Source of the DNA: Streptomyces nojiriensis
GTDB lineage: Bacteria; Actinomycetota; Actinomycetes; Streptomycetales; Streptomycetaceae
NCBI RefSeq assembly: GCF_017639205.1
Contig: NZ_CP071139.1
Location: 4,098,001-4,162,000 of the forward strand
DNA length: 64,000 bases
Reading direction: 5' to 3'
This document shows positions 24,619 to 34,176 of this stretch, piece after piece. Position 1 is the stretch's first letter. Every line of letters starts with the position of its first letter. Made by a program: the position numbers and the translations under genes. A model generated the notes under the pieces. That model saw nothing but the letters and a program-made list of their open reading frames with translations. It searched no databases and was not told the origin of the DNA.

Positions 24619-27600
24619 CGGACTTGGGAAAGCTGGTCGACAAGGGTCTCGACAAGTTCGACGAGACGGTCGATTCGGCCAAGAAGGTCGTCGGCCACGG
24701 CGTCGACAGGGTCACCGACGAGGTCGGTGGCGTCCTCGATCGTGCCGGCGCGCACGGCTGGGCGGACACGGTCGAGGACTTCGGCGACGGACTCGCCTCC
24801 CGGCTCGGTGCATCGGTACGCGAACAGCAGCTCGGCGAGAGTGAGCAGGCCGACGAGCTGATCCACGGCAAGTCGTCGGCACTCCGGGGGTCGGCCAAGC
24901 ACCTGGCGGACTTCCAGGCGGCGTTCGAGCGGGTCGGTCAGGGCATGAAGGCCCTCGACTCGGACCAGTGGAAGGGGCAGGCGGCCGACGCGTTCCGCGC
25001 GAAGTTCGCCATGCATCCCACCGACTGGCTGCGCGCCTCCGACGCGTGCGAGTCGGCGAGCGGCGCGCTCAGCCGGTACGCGGAGACGCTGGAATGGGCG
25101 CAGAAGCAGGCCCAGGCTGCCATCGATCTCCACAAGGCCGCGGTGAAGGCGACGAAGGACGCCCACGACGCGCACGTCGCCAAGGAGGACGCCTACAAGG
25201 CGGCCGCGCAGGCGGGCCACGATCCCGGCCCGGTCCCGGTCGAGGGCGCCGATCCGGGCGCGGCAGCCCTCAAGCAGGCCAAGGAGATCCTGGAAGAGGC
25301 CCGCAGGCAGCGCGACGAGGCGGCCATGACGGCCGAACGCACGCTCAAAGCGGCCATGGAGCACGCCCCGGCGGAGATGCCGGCGACGGACCGGCTGCTG
25401 GCCGGGCTCAGCGACTACGCGGGCTCGGAGGTGTTCGAGCTCAGCCATGTCGTGGGCGGAGTGTTGAAGGGCACGGCGGGAACGCTGAACTTCGCACGCA
25501 GCCTGAACCCCCTCGACCCGTACAACGCGACGCACCCTGCCGATTTCCACCAGAACCTCAGCATGACGCTGGCCGGTCTCGTCTCCACCGCGTCCCACCC
25601 CGAACGCATCCCCGGCCCGATGATCGACAGCTATATGGCGGATCCGAGCGAATTCAAGGGCCGCATCCTCCCCGATCTCATCGGCACCAAGGGCTTGCCC
25701 ACCCTCCGGACCGGATTGCGCTTCGCCGAGAAGACGGCGAGCAAGGAAGCGGCCCGGACGGCCGCGAAGGCCGAAGCCGAGGCCGCCGCTCGCCGCAAGG
25801 CGGACCTGAAGTGCAAGGGCGACCCGGTCGACGTGGCGACGGGCCGGATGGTCCTGCCGCAGACCGACCTGGTCCTGCCGGGCGCGCTGCCGCTCGTGTT
25901 CACCCGGACCTTCGAGTCCTCGTACCGCGCCGGCCGCTGGTTCGGCCCGAGCTGGGCGTCCACGGTCGACCAGCGTCTGGAGATCGACGAGGAGGGAGTG
26001 ATCCTCGTCCGCGAGGACGGCAGCCTGCTCGCCTACCCGCACCCCGAGCCGGGAACCCCCGTACTCCCCGGCCACGGTCAGCGCTGGCCGCTCGTCCTCG
26101 ATGCGGACGGCGGCTACACGGTCACCGACCCCGAATCCGGACACGTCCGCCACTTCACGGACGAGGGCCTCCTCACGCAGCTCGACGACCGGGGCGGCGC
26201 CTGGATCACCTTCGAGTACGACGAGACGGGCGCGCCGGCCGCCCTGTCCCACAGCGGCGGCTACGAGATGCGCCTCAGCTCGTCGGAAGGCCGAATAACC
26301 GGCCTCGCCCTCGCCGACGGCACCGAAGTCCTTCACTACGGGTACACGGACGGCCACCTCACCCACGTCACCAACTCCTCGGGCCGCCCCCTCCGGTTCG
26401 GCTACGACGAACTCGGCCGGATCACCTCCTGGACCGACACCAACGACCGCCACTTCGACTACGTCTACGACGAACGGCACCGCTGCACCGCCCAGTCCGG
26501 CACCAACGGCCACCTCGACGTCCGCTTCACCTACGAGGACGGCTCCACCACCTACACCGACTCCCACGGCCACGAGACCCGGTACCTGGTCGACGACCGC
26601 GCCCGGATCACGGCCGAGATCGACCCGACGGGCGCGACCACCCGGTTCACGCACGACGCGTACGACCGGCTCCTGACCCGCACCGACCCGCTCGGCCACA
26701 CGACCCGCTACGTCTACGACGAGCAGGGCCGGCTCACCACGGTGGTCCGCCCCGACGGCCGCGAGGTAAGGGCCGAGTACGACGCTCTGGGCCTGCCGGT
26801 CACGGTGATCCAGCCCGACGGCCGGGTCACGCGGGCGACGTACGACGAGCGCGGAAACCGCACCTCGGCCACCGCACCGCACGGGGCCACGCACCGCTTC
26901 ACGTACGACGCCCGCAACCACCTGGCCTCGGTGACGGACGTCCTGGGCGCGGTCACCACGGTCCGCTGCGACCCGGCCGGCCTGCCCCTGGAGATCACCG
27001 ACCCGCTGGGCGCGACGACCACGTACACGCGCGACCCCTTCGGCCGCCCGGTCGCCGTCACCGACCCCCTCGGCCACACCACCCGCCTCACGTGGAGTGT
27101 GGAGGGCCGCCTGCTCCGCCGGGAGACCGCCGACGGCGGCACGGAGTCCTGGACCTACGACGGCGAGGGCAACTGCACCTCCCACACCGACCCGGTGGGC
27201 GGGCTGACGCTCTCCGAGTACGGGGACTTCGACCTCCTCACGGCCCGCACGGGCCCGGACGGCGTCCGCCACTCCTTCAACCACGACACCGAGCTGCGCC
27301 TCACCTCGGTCACCAACCCCCAGGGCCTGACCTGGACCTACGCCTACGATCCCGCCGGGCGACTGGCCGCCGAGACGGACTTCGACGACCGCACCCTGAC
27401 CTACGGCTACGACCCCGCGGGTCGCCTGGTCTCCCGTACGAACGCACTCGGCGCCACGACCACGTACGCGCACGACGCCCTCTCCCAGCTCCTGCAGAAG
27501 GAGACGGCGGACGGCATCACGTCGTACGAGTACGACGACTACGACGAACTCGCCCGGGCCGTCTCGCCGGACGGCACCACGCTGACCCTGCGACGGGACC

Positions 27601-29231
27601 TGTACGGCCGCGTCGTCTCGGAGACGGTCGACGGACGCACCCTCACCCACACCTACGACGTCGCGGGCCGCCGGGCCGGCCGCACCACACCGGCCGGGGC
27701 CTTCTCGGAGTGGACGTACGACGCGGCCGGCCGCCGCAGCGCCCTCAGCGCATCGGGCCGCACCCTGACCTTCGAGCGGGACGCCGCAGGCCGGGAGCTG
27801 ACCCGCGCCATCGGCCCGGACCTGGCCCTGGCGCACACCTACGACCCGGTCGGACGTCTCACCGACCAGCACCTCATCGGCCAGGACGGCCGCACCCTCC
27901 AGCGCCGCGGCTACAGCTACCGCGCGGACGGCGCCCTCACGGCGATCGACGACGCGCTCGCCGGTCCCCGGACCTTCACCCTGGACCCGGCGGCCCGCGT
28001 CACGGCGGTCGACGCGTCCGACTGGACCGAGCGCTACGCCTACGACGACGCCGGCAACCAGACCAGCGCCTCCTGGCCGTCCCGCCACCCGGGCGCGGAG
28101 GCCCAGGGCGACCGCGCGTACACCGGCACCCGCATCACCCGTGCCGGCTCGATCCGCTACGAACACGACGCCCTCGGCCGGGTCACCCTCCGCCAGAAGA
28201 CCCGCCTCTCGCGCAAGCCGGACACCTGGCACTACGAGTGGGACGCGGAAGACCGCCTGAGCGCGGTCACCACCCCGGACGGCACGCGCTGGCGCTACCG
28301 CTACGACGCCCTGTCCCGCCGCACGGCCAAGCAGCGCCTCGCGCCCAGCGGCGAGGTGGCGGAAGAGGTCCTCTTCACCTGGGACGGCACCACCCTCTGC
28401 GAGCAGACGGAAGGCCCGGTCACCCTCACCTGGACCCACCACGGCCTGCACCCGCTCACCCAGGCGGAGAGCGTCCTCGGCACCACGGACGACCGCTTCT
28501 TCGCCGTCGTCACGGACCTCATCGGCACTCCGCGCGAACTGATCGACGAGTCGGGCGAGATCGCCTGGCGCGCCCGCTCCACCCTCTGGGGCTCCACCAC
28601 CTGGACCCGCGACGCCGTGGCCTACACGCCCCTGCGCTTCCCGGGCCAGTACTTTGACCCCGAGTCGGGCCTCCACCACAACTACTTCCGCACCTACGAC
28701 CCCGAAACGGCCCGCTACCTCACCCCGGACCCCCTGGGCCTGGCCCCGGCCCCGAACCCGGCGACGTACGTCTCGAACCCGCACACGTGGTCGGATCCCA
28801 TGGGGTTGACGCCGGAAGGTTGCCCGGATCATGAGTTTCACACGGTGCAGGGGGCCGAGGACGCCGCACGCCTCCGAAATGGCGGCACGCCATGGCCTGA
28901 GGATGAACTTCGCGGACAGTACGGGCACGGCGTCTACGCCTGGTCAACCCTCGAGGAAGCCGGGCGATATCTTGCAGTGCGTTCCAAGCAAATTCCGGAA
29001 GGCGGATTGTCTATTGTATCCTTCAGGGTTTCGGCTGCCGATTTCCTCAGCTTCAGGAAAGCCGACATGACATCCATGACACCCGACGAAGCAGAAAAAT
29101 TCATGGACGCTCACAGCAGAATTTACGGAGATGGGCTTCCACACGACTATGACTACATCAAGGGAATGCCACAAAAATATGGCAGCGAAAATTTCTTCGA
29201 CCGAAACGTATTCCACATGCTGAAATTTTAA
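24615..29231 (+). CDS. Rhs-repeat polymorphic toxin with type VII-like N-terminus and variable C-terminal toxin
   Basis: This 1538-residue protein has a helical, WXG100-like N-terminus (about 1-250; DSDQWKGQAADAFRAKF at the middle), then a helical linker. A DUF6531 entry domain starts near 398 (CKGDPVDVATGRMVLP) and is followed by more than fifteen YD/RHS repeats to about 1360. The Rhs core boundary is RYLTPDPLGLAP near 1365 and SDPMGLTPEG near 1393. Residues about 1400-1538 are the toxin: FHTVQGAEDAARLRNGG, GQYGHGVYAWSTLEEAGRYL and a YDYIKGMPQKYGSENFF end. The G-x-GVYAW-A-Y pattern resembles ADP-ribosyltransferase folds (DUF3990-like), but this is weak. The tip is encoded by much lower-G+C DNA than the repeats, as expected for a recently swapped module. 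Immunity gene follows. Confidence 0.9.
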   Translation: MTDLGKLVDKGLDKFDETVDSAKKVVGHGVDRVTDEVGGVLDRAGAHGWADTVEDFGDGLASRLGASVREQQLGESEQADELIHGKSSALRGSAKHLADFQAAFERVGQGMKALDSDQWKGQAADAFRAKFAMHPTDWLRASDACESASGALSRYAETLEWAQKQAQAAIDLHKAAVKATKDAHDAHVAKEDAYKAAAQAGHDPGPVPVEGADPGAAALKQAKEILEEARRQRDEAAMTAERTLKAAMEHAPAEMPATDRLLAGLSDYAGSEVFELSHVVGGVLKGTAGTLNFARSLNPLDPYNATHPADFHQNLSMTLAGLVSTASHPERIPGPMIDSYMADPSEFKGRILPDLIGTKGLPTLRTGLRFAEKTASKEAARTAAKAEAEAAARRKADLKCKGDPVDVATGRMVLPQTDLVLPGALPLVFTRTFESSYRAGRWFGPSWASTVDQRLEIDEEGVILVREDGSLLAYPHPEPGTPVLPGHGQRWPLVLDADGGYTVTDPESGHVRHFTDEGLLTQLDDRGGAWITFEYDETGAPAALSHSGGYEMRLSSSEGRITGLALADGTEVLHYGYTDGHLTHVTNSSGRPLRFGYDELGRITSWTDTNDRHFDYVYDERHRCTAQSGTNGHLDVRFTYEDGSTTYTDSHGHETRYLVDDRARITAEIDPTGATTRFTHDAYDRLLTRTDPLGHTTRYVYDEQGRLTTVVRPDGREVRAEYDALGLPVTVIQPDGRVTRATYDERGNRTSATAPHGATHRFTYDARNHLASVTDVLGAVTTVRCDPAGLPLEITDPLGATTTYTRDPFGRPVAVTDPLGHTTRLTWSVEGRLLRRETADGGTESWTYDGEGNCTSHTDPVGGLTLSEYGDFDLLTARTGPDGVRHSFNHDTELRLTSVTNPQGLTWTYAYDPAGRLAAETDFDDRTLTYGYDPAGRLVSRTNALGATTTYAHDALSQLLQKETADGITSYEYDDYDELARAVSPDGTTLTLRRDLYGRVVSETVDGRTLTHTYDVAGRRAGRTTPAGAFSEWTYDAAGRRSALSASGRTLTFERDAAGRELTRAIGPDLALAHTYDPVGRLTDQHLIGQDGRTLQRRGYSYRADGALTAIDDALAGPRTFTLDPAARVTAVDASDWTERYAYDDAGNQTSASWPSRHPGAEAQGDRAYTGTRITRAGSIRYEHDALGRVTLRQKTRLSRKPDTWHYEWDAEDRLSAVTTPDGTRWRYRYDALSRRTAKQRLAPSGEVAEEVLFTWDGTTLCEQTEGPVTLTWTHHGLHPLTQAESVLGTTDDRFFAVVTDLIGTPRELIDESGEIAWRARSTLWGSTTWTRDAVAYTPLRFPGQYFDPESGLHHNYFRTYDPETARYLTPDPLGLAPAPNPATYVSNPHTWSDPMGLTPEGCPDHEFHTVQGAEDAARLRNGGTPWPEDELRGQYGHGVYAWSTLEEAGRYLAVRSKQIPEGGLSIVSFRVSAADFLSFRKADMTSMTPDEAEKFMDAHSRIYGDGLPHDYDYIKGMPQKYGSENFFDRNVFHMLKF

Positions 29232-29239
29232 GGATTGAC

Positions 29240-29665
29240 ATGCACTACAAATACAGGTTCATGAAGGGTGGAATCGGCCTCGCCGCCGATCTCTTGGCGC
29301 ACACAGAAGAATCCGAATCCGCACCATCGGGAGCCATCCAGATAGACCAACGTCTGCACTTGCGCCTTCCAGCGGGCCATATCTACTGGAAGGACGCCGC
29401 ATGGCTTGCGTACGGACTTTCGCTCCACACCGCAGAGCTTTCGCGCATTGCCGACGGGCACCTACTCGTCGCCATCGATTCCTTCACCTACCCCGGCGCC
29501 GACTACCAGGCGGAAGTTGCAGCCCTGGCAATCGACGGATGGGTCCACCAAATTCTGAACAAACCCCCCTGCGGAATCTCTGTAAGCTTCGACCAGCCAC
29601 ACCGGAAATTCCGCTTCGACTGGGGGACCGGCATGGTTCCGTTTTGCGACGACCTTCCGGACTGA
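29240..29665 (+). CDS. Putative immunity protein for the Rhs toxin tip
   Basis: This 141-residue protein is encoded eight bases after the Rhs stop, in the same lower-G+C segment as the toxin tip, so the pair probably arrived together. The product is a mixed alpha/beta protein with LHLRLPAGHIYWKDAAWLAY, a central HLLVAIDSFTYPGADYQAEV and a C-terminal FDQPHRKFRFDWGTGMVPF; I recognise no family. By position it should neutralise the C-terminal toxin of the upstream gene in the producing cell. The 7-bp hairpin at 29662-29687 follows. The ribosome site AAGGA lies near the Rhs stop codon. Confidence 0.68.
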   Translation: MHYKYRFMKGGIGLAADLLAHTEESESAPSGAIQIDQRLHLRLPAGHIYWKDAAWLAYGLSLHTAELSRIADGHLLVAIDSFTYPGADYQAEVAALAIDGWVHQILNKPPCGISVSFDQPHRKFRFDWGTGMVPFCDDLPD

Positions 29666-29687
29666 GCCGTCGATCTCCCCGGCTCAG
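29662..29687 (+). terminator. Short hairpin at the end of the Rhs operon
   Basis: CTGAGCC (29662-29668) pairs with GGCTCAG (29681-29687) around a 12-base loop, overlapping the immunity-gene stop. It is short, so termination efficiency is uncertain. Confidence 0.4.
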
Positions 29688-29937
29688 GGGCGGGGCATGT
29701 CGGCGCAGCCGTCTCGGGATCGACTTCGCGGGGCAGCGGACCGATGACGTCGATGACGTCATCTACGGGGGCTACGACCACGCCGGGCATCGGGGGCGCG
29801 TGCCCGGGCTCGTTTCCCTGCTCGGTGATGCGTCGGCGGCGGACCGCGAGAGGTATCTGGCCTGCGCCCCGACAACGCGGCCAGGTGCGGTGCCGGGCGT
29901 TGCTGACCGGCGAGGTGTCCTGGGGGGAGGATGGCGT

Positions 29938-30441
29938 ATGGAAACGAACCGCTCGATGGCCCGTCTGCTGGGCCGGGTCGGCATGGAGGGCATCACCCCG
30001 GACGAAGCGCCTGCAGCGTTCCTTCGGATCGCGGAATGCGGCTGGGAGGTCACCCCCGGCGGCGCGCACGTCCTGTCGGCGCTGAAGTCCGCTCCACCGG
30101 GACCGTTCTCGGACGTGGTGCACGAGGAGTACACCGTCAACGGTCGCGGCATGACCGACCACGACCTCCCGGCCTCCGGGGAGGAGCGGGAGTCGAGACT
30201 GCTGCGGCGCTGCGTGGCGTACGCGCGCAGCGCTCTTGTGCGTACGGACGCACTCCGCTCGACCGTCGAGATCTCCGCGTACATCTCCCTTTCCTACGGC
30301 GGCCTGGCCGACGACCACCTCACGGCGAACGTCACCTTCTGCGGTGACCACCCCGGCGTACCGCCTTATGCGGCCGACCTGGAAGCCTTCGGATACGAAT
30401 CCATTCTCCGGCTCCGGCGCGCGGGGCTGCGACCGTGGTGA
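29938..30441 (+). CDS. Hypothetical protein downstream of the Rhs module, possible orphan immunity protein
   Basis: This 167-residue protein starts METNRSMARLLGRVGM, with GGGGGAGG about seven bases before the ATG. It contains a conserved-looking beta segment, VEISAYISLSYGGLADDHLTANVTF, and ends FGYESILRLRRAGLRPW. I recognise no family. The same frame is open upstream from about 29709 and there reads DVIYGGYDHAGH and LVSLLGDASAADRERYLACA, like a HEAT-repeat immunity protein. So the gene may be a fused or frame-damaged relic of a larger one. Its place after a toxin/immunity pair fits an orphan immunity gene left by earlier toxin swaps. Confidence 0.5.
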   Translation: METNRSMARLLGRVGMEGITPDEAPAAFLRIAECGWEVTPGGAHVLSALKSAPPGPFSDVVHEEYTVNGRGMTDHDLPASGEERESRLLRRCVAYARSALVRTDALRSTVEISAYISLSYGGLADDHLTANVTFCGDHPGVPPYAADLEAFGYESILRLRRAGLRPW

Positions 30442-30653
30442 CCCGAGGCCGCCGGTGGCAGTGGAGGACCGCCGGGGAGGTTCCCGAAGGTTCGGGTACC
30501 GGCCGGCAGTTGGACCTCATGCGGAGGCTGTCCCACGCCTAGGCCGTCGAGGTTCGCCGAGCAGTGGCTGGGCGCGCGCAGGAACGACGGCGGCCGGCGC
30601 CTCCGACGCTCTTCGGGTCCACGACCCTTCACACCGCCGCGCCCGCGCCATAG

Positions 30654-30670
30654 TCTGACGCACCGTCAGA
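30654..30670. promoter_or_regulatory. Operator-like 17-bp palindrome (site B)
   Basis: TCTGACGCACCGTCAGA is a perfect 7-3-7 palindrome. It ends 27 bases before the ATG of the SDR gene at 30698, within the expected promoter, and TACCGT follows directly as a possible -10 hexamer. It shares its outer bases with sites A, C, D and E. Confidence 0.8.
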
Positions 30671-30697
30671 TACCGTCGTGCGCCCCGGAGGTCCGTC

Positions 30698-31480
30698 ATG
30701 CTGCTGCAAGGGAAGACCGTCATCGTCTCCGGTGTCGGGGCCGGGCTCGGGCATCAGGTGGCCGCCGCCGTCGTGCGCGACGGCGGGAACGCCGTGCTCG
30801 GGGCGCGGACCGGGGCGAATCTCGCCAAATCCGCCGCCGAGATCGACCCCGACGGCACGCACACCGCGTACCTGCCGACCGACATCACCGACGAGGCGCA
30901 GTGCGAGGCCCTCGCCGCGCTCGCGCGGGACCGGTTCGGGAGGCTCGACGGCGTCGTGCACGTCGCCGCCTGGGACTCCTACTTCGGGGGGCTGCAGGAC
31001 GCCGACTTCGGGACCTGGCAGCAGATCATCGACGTGAACCTGCTGGGGACCCTGCGGATGACCCGGGCCGCTCTGCCCGGCCTCAAGGAGCGCGGCGGGG
31101 CCGTCGTCGTGATCGGGACGCAGTCCGCCGTCGCCGCACCCAACGAGGTGCAGCAGGCCGCGTACGCCGCCTCCAAGGGGGCGCTGACCTCCGCCATGTA
31201 CTCCATGGCCCGCGAGCTCGGACCGCACCGGATCCGCGTCAACACCGTGCTGCCCGGCTGGATGTGGGGCCCGCCCGTGCAGGCCTTCGTCACCTTCACC
31301 GCCCACACGGAAGGCGTTCCGGAGGCCGAGGTGCACGCCCGCCTCACGGAGCGCATGGCACTGCCCGATCTCGCCACCGACGGGGACGTGGCGGACGCCG
31401 CGGTGTTCTTCGCCTCCGACCGGGCCCGGGCGATAACCGGCCAGTCGCTGCTGGTCAACGCGGGTGAGCTGATGAGATGA
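30698..31480 (+). CDS. Short-chain dehydrogenase/reductase (SDR)
   Basis: This 260-residue classical SDR has the Rossmann motif GVGAGLGHQ near residues 12-20, DITDEAQ for the cofactor-binding region, NLLGTL and the catalytic Ser/Tyr/Lys set (GTQSAV and YAASK near 156). The last residues before the stop, SLLVNAGELMR, keep the family G-x-x-x-x-V-[DN]-G-G pattern in degenerate form. It should oxidise or reduce an alcohol or keto group with NAD(P). The ATG follows GGAGG by seven bases. A perfect 17-bp palindrome lies just upstream, tying the gene to the catabolic cluster at 58-61 kb. The fbiC gene begins 52 bases downstream on the same strand and may be partly cotranscribed. Confidence 0.92.
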   Translation: MLLQGKTVIVSGVGAGLGHQVAAAVVRDGGNAVLGARTGANLAKSAAEIDPDGTHTAYLPTDITDEAQCEALAALARDRFGRLDGVVHVAAWDSYFGGLQDADFGTWQQIIDVNLLGTLRMTRAALPGLKERGGAVVVIGTQSAVAAPNEVQQAAYAASKGALTSAMYSMARELGPHRIRVNTVLPGWMWGPPVQAFVTFTAHTEGVPEAEVHARLTERMALPDLATDGDVADAAVFFASDRARAITGQSLLVNAGELMR

Positions 31481-31531
31481 GCCACTCCACAGCCGCCCCA
31501 CCGCCACAACGTCGGATCGTATGCTCGCCCC

Positions 31532-34108
31532 ATGACCACTCCGAGTGACGCTCCGACCGAAAACGCGATGCGCCGCGCGCTCCGGCGGGCCCGCGACGGC
31601 GTCGCGCTCGACGCGACCGAGGCGGCCGTACTCCTCCAGGCGCGCGGCGAGGACCTGGGGGACCTCGCCGCCTCCGCCGCACGGGTGAGGGACGCCGGGC
31701 TCGCCGCCGCCGGGCGGCCCGGTGTCATCACCTACTCCCGCAAGGTCTTCATCCCCCTCACCCGCCTCTGCCGCGACAGGTGCCACTACTGCACCTTCGT
31801 CACCGTCCCCGGAAAGCTCCGCAAGAGCGGCCACGGGATGTACCTCTCCCCCGACGAGGTCCTCGACATCGCCCGCCAGGGCGCGGCGATGGGCTGCAAG
31901 GAAGCGCTCTTCACCCTCGGCGACCGCCCCGAGGACCGCTGGCCCGAGGCCCGCGAGTGGCTCGACGCGCACGGCTACGACGACACCCTCGCCTACGTGC
32001 GCGCCATGGCGATCCGGGTCCTGGAGGAGACCGGCCTGCTGCCGCACCTCAACCCCGGCGTCATGTCCTGGTCCGACCTGCAGCGGCTCAAGCCGGTCGC
32101 ACCCAGCATGGGCATGATGCTGGAGACCACCGCCACCCGCCTGTGGTCCGAGCCGGGCGGCCCCCACCACGGCTCCCCCGACAAGGACCCGGCCGTACGG
32201 CTGCGCGTCCTGGAGGACGCCGGCCGCTCCAACGTCCCCTTCACCACCGGCGTGCTGATCGGCATCGGCGAGTCCTACGCGGAGCGCGCCGAGGCGTTCT
32301 TCGAGCTCCGGCGGATCCAGCGCGCCTACCACGGCATCCAGGAGGTCATCGTCCAGAACTTCCGCGCCAAGCCGGACACCGCCATGCGCGGCATGCCGGA
32401 CGCGGAGCTGGAGGAGCTGGCCGCCGCCATCGCCGTCGCCCGCCACATCCTGGGCCCGAGCGCACGCATCCAGGCCCCGCCGAACCTGGTGGACGCCGAG
32501 TACGCGCTCCTCATCGGCGCGGGCATCGACGACTGGGGCGGGGTCTCCCCGCTGACCCCCGACCACGTCAACCCCGAGCGCCCCTGGCCGCACATCGAGG
32601 AGCTGGCCGGGCGGACCGCCGCCGCCGGCTTCGAGCTGCGCGAACGCCTCACCATCTATCCGGAGTTCCTGCAGCGCGGCGAGCCCTGGCTGGACCCCCG
32701 CCTGCTGCCGCACGTACGGGCGCTGGCCGATCCGGGGACCGGGCTGGCCGACGAGGGCGCCGCGGTCGAGGGCCGGCCGTGGCAGGAGCCGGACGAGGGC
32801 TTCACCGCGTACGGGCGCACCGACCTGCACGCCACCATCGACACCGAGGGCCGCACCGGCGACCGCCGCGACGACTTCGACGACGTGTACGGGGACTGGG
32901 AGGCGCTGCGGGAGGCGGCCGCGCCCGGGATGGTCGCCGAGCGCATCGACACCGACGTACGGGGCGCCCTCGCGCAGGCCGCCGACGATCCGACGAAGCT
33001 GACGGACGCGCAGGCGCTGGCGCTGCTCCACGCGGACGGCCCGGCCCTGGACGCGCTGTGCCGCATCGCCGACGACCTGCGCAGGTCGGTCGTGGGCGAC
33101 GAGGTCACCTACATCGTCACGCGGAACATCAACTTCACCAACGTCTGCTACACCGGCTGCCGCTTCTGCGCCTTCGCGCAGCGCCGCACGGACGCCGACG
33201 CCTACACCCTCTCCCTCGACCAGGTCGCCGACCGGGCCGCCCAGGCCTGGGACGTGGGCGCGGTCGAGGTGTGCATGCAGGGCGGCATCCACCCGGACCT
33301 GCCCGGGACGGCCTACTTCGACATCGCGCGCGCGGTGAAGCAGCGGGCCCCCGGCATGCACGTGCACGCCTTCTCGCCGATGGAGGTGGTCAACGGGGCG
33401 ACGCGCACGGGGATGTCCGTACGGGACTGGCTGACGGCGGCCAAGGAGGCGGGCCTGGACTCGATCCCGGGTACGGCGGCGGAGATCCTCGACGACGAGG
33501 TGCGCTGGGTGCTGACCAAGGGCAAGCTGCCGACGGCCGACTGGATCGACGTCATCACCACCGCGCACGAGCTCGGGATCCGCTCCTCGTCCACGATGAT
33601 GTACGGGCACGTGGACCAGCCGCGGCACTGGCTCGGCCACTTCCGCACGCTGTCGCGCATCCAACAGCAGACCGGTGGTTTCACGGAGTTCGTCACGCTC
33701 CCCTTCATCCACACCAACGCGCCCGTGTACCTGGCGGGGATCGCGCGGCCGGGTCCGACGGTCCGGGACAACCGCGCGGTGACGGCGATGGCCCGGATCC
33801 TGCTGCACCCGCACATCCCCAACATCCAGACGAGCTGGGTGAAGCTGGGGGCGGAGGGCGCGGCCGAGATGCTCCGGTCCGGGGCGAACGACCTGGGCGG
33901 CACGCTCATGGAGGAGACCATCTCGCGGATGGCCGGGTCGAGTTACGGCTCGTACAAGTCGGTGCAGGACCTGATCGCGGTCGCCGAGGCGGCCGGGCGC
34001 CCCGCGAAGGCCCGTACGACGCTGTACGGGGAGGTGCCGCAGGAGCGGCAGGAGGCGGCCCGCGCCTCGGACGGGCACCTGCCCGAGCTGCTCCCCGTAC
34101 TGGACTGA
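31532..34108 (+). CDS. fbiC: FO synthase (7,8-didemethyl-8-hydroxy-5-deazariboflavin synthase), CofG-CofH fusion
   Basis: This 858-residue bifunctional radical-SAM enzyme makes FO, the deazaflavin chromophore of coenzyme F420, from tyrosine and a ribityl-diaminouracil. The CofG half carries the cluster motif CRDRCHYC (C80, C84, C87) with CTFVTVPGKLRKSGHGMYL. The CofH half carries CYTGCRFC (C539, C543, C546) followed by AFAQRRTDADAYTL. Length and order match actinobacterial FbiC. The rest of the F420 pathway (fbiA, fbiB, cofC) is not in the window. The context fits, because four genes here encode F420-family enzymes. A strong hairpin follows, so transcription should end here. Confidence 0.97.
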   Translation: MTTPSDAPTENAMRRALRRARDGVALDATEAAVLLQARGEDLGDLAASAARVRDAGLAAAGRPGVITYSRKVFIPLTRLCRDRCHYCTFVTVPGKLRKSGHGMYLSPDEVLDIARQGAAMGCKEALFTLGDRPEDRWPEAREWLDAHGYDDTLAYVRAMAIRVLEETGLLPHLNPGVMSWSDLQRLKPVAPSMGMMLETTATRLWSEPGGPHHGSPDKDPAVRLRVLEDAGRSNVPFTTGVLIGIGESYAERAEAFFELRRIQRAYHGIQEVIVQNFRAKPDTAMRGMPDAELEELAAAIAVARHILGPSARIQAPPNLVDAEYALLIGAGIDDWGGVSPLTPDHVNPERPWPHIEELAGRTAAAGFELRERLTIYPEFLQRGEPWLDPRLLPHVRALADPGTGLADEGAAVEGRPWQEPDEGFTAYGRTDLHATIDTEGRTGDRRDDFDDVYGDWEALREAAAPGMVAERIDTDVRGALAQAADDPTKLTDAQALALLHADGPALDALCRIADDLRRSVVGDEVTYIVTRNINFTNVCYTGCRFCAFAQRRTDADAYTLSLDQVADRAAQAWDVGAVEVCMQGGIHPDLPGTAYFDIARAVKQRAPGMHVHAFSPMEVVNGATRTGMSVRDWLTAAKEAGLDSIPGTAAEILDDEVRWVLTKGKLPTADWIDVITTAHELGIRSSSTMMYGHVDQPRHWLGHFRTLSRIQQQTGGFTEFVTLPFIHTNAPVYLAGIARPGPTVRDNRAVTAMARILLHPHIPNIQTSWVKLGAEGAAEMLRSGANDLGGTLMEETISRMAGSSYGSYKSVQDLIAVAEAAGRPAKARTTLYGEVPQERQEAARASDGHLPELLPVLD

Positions 34109-34116
34109 GCGGAAGG

Positions 34117-34150
34117 GGATCCGGGTCGGTGTCAGGACCGACCCGGATCC
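34117..34150. terminator. Bidirectional terminator between fbiC and the phosphatase gene
   Basis: A perfect 14-bp stem, 34117-34130 paired with 34137-34150, encloses a six-base loop. It lies nine bases after the fbiC stop and 27 bases beyond the convergent phosphatase stop. Confidence 0.85.
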
Positions 34151-34176
34151 ATCCGGAGCCATCCGGATCAGCGGGA

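Noticed and set aside
24417..28928. Long open frame opposite the Rhs gene, about 1500 codons on the minus strand
   Set aside because: High-G+C shadow of the Rhs repeats; no ribosome site, no family motif and Val/Arg/Gly-rich composition typical of antisense frames.
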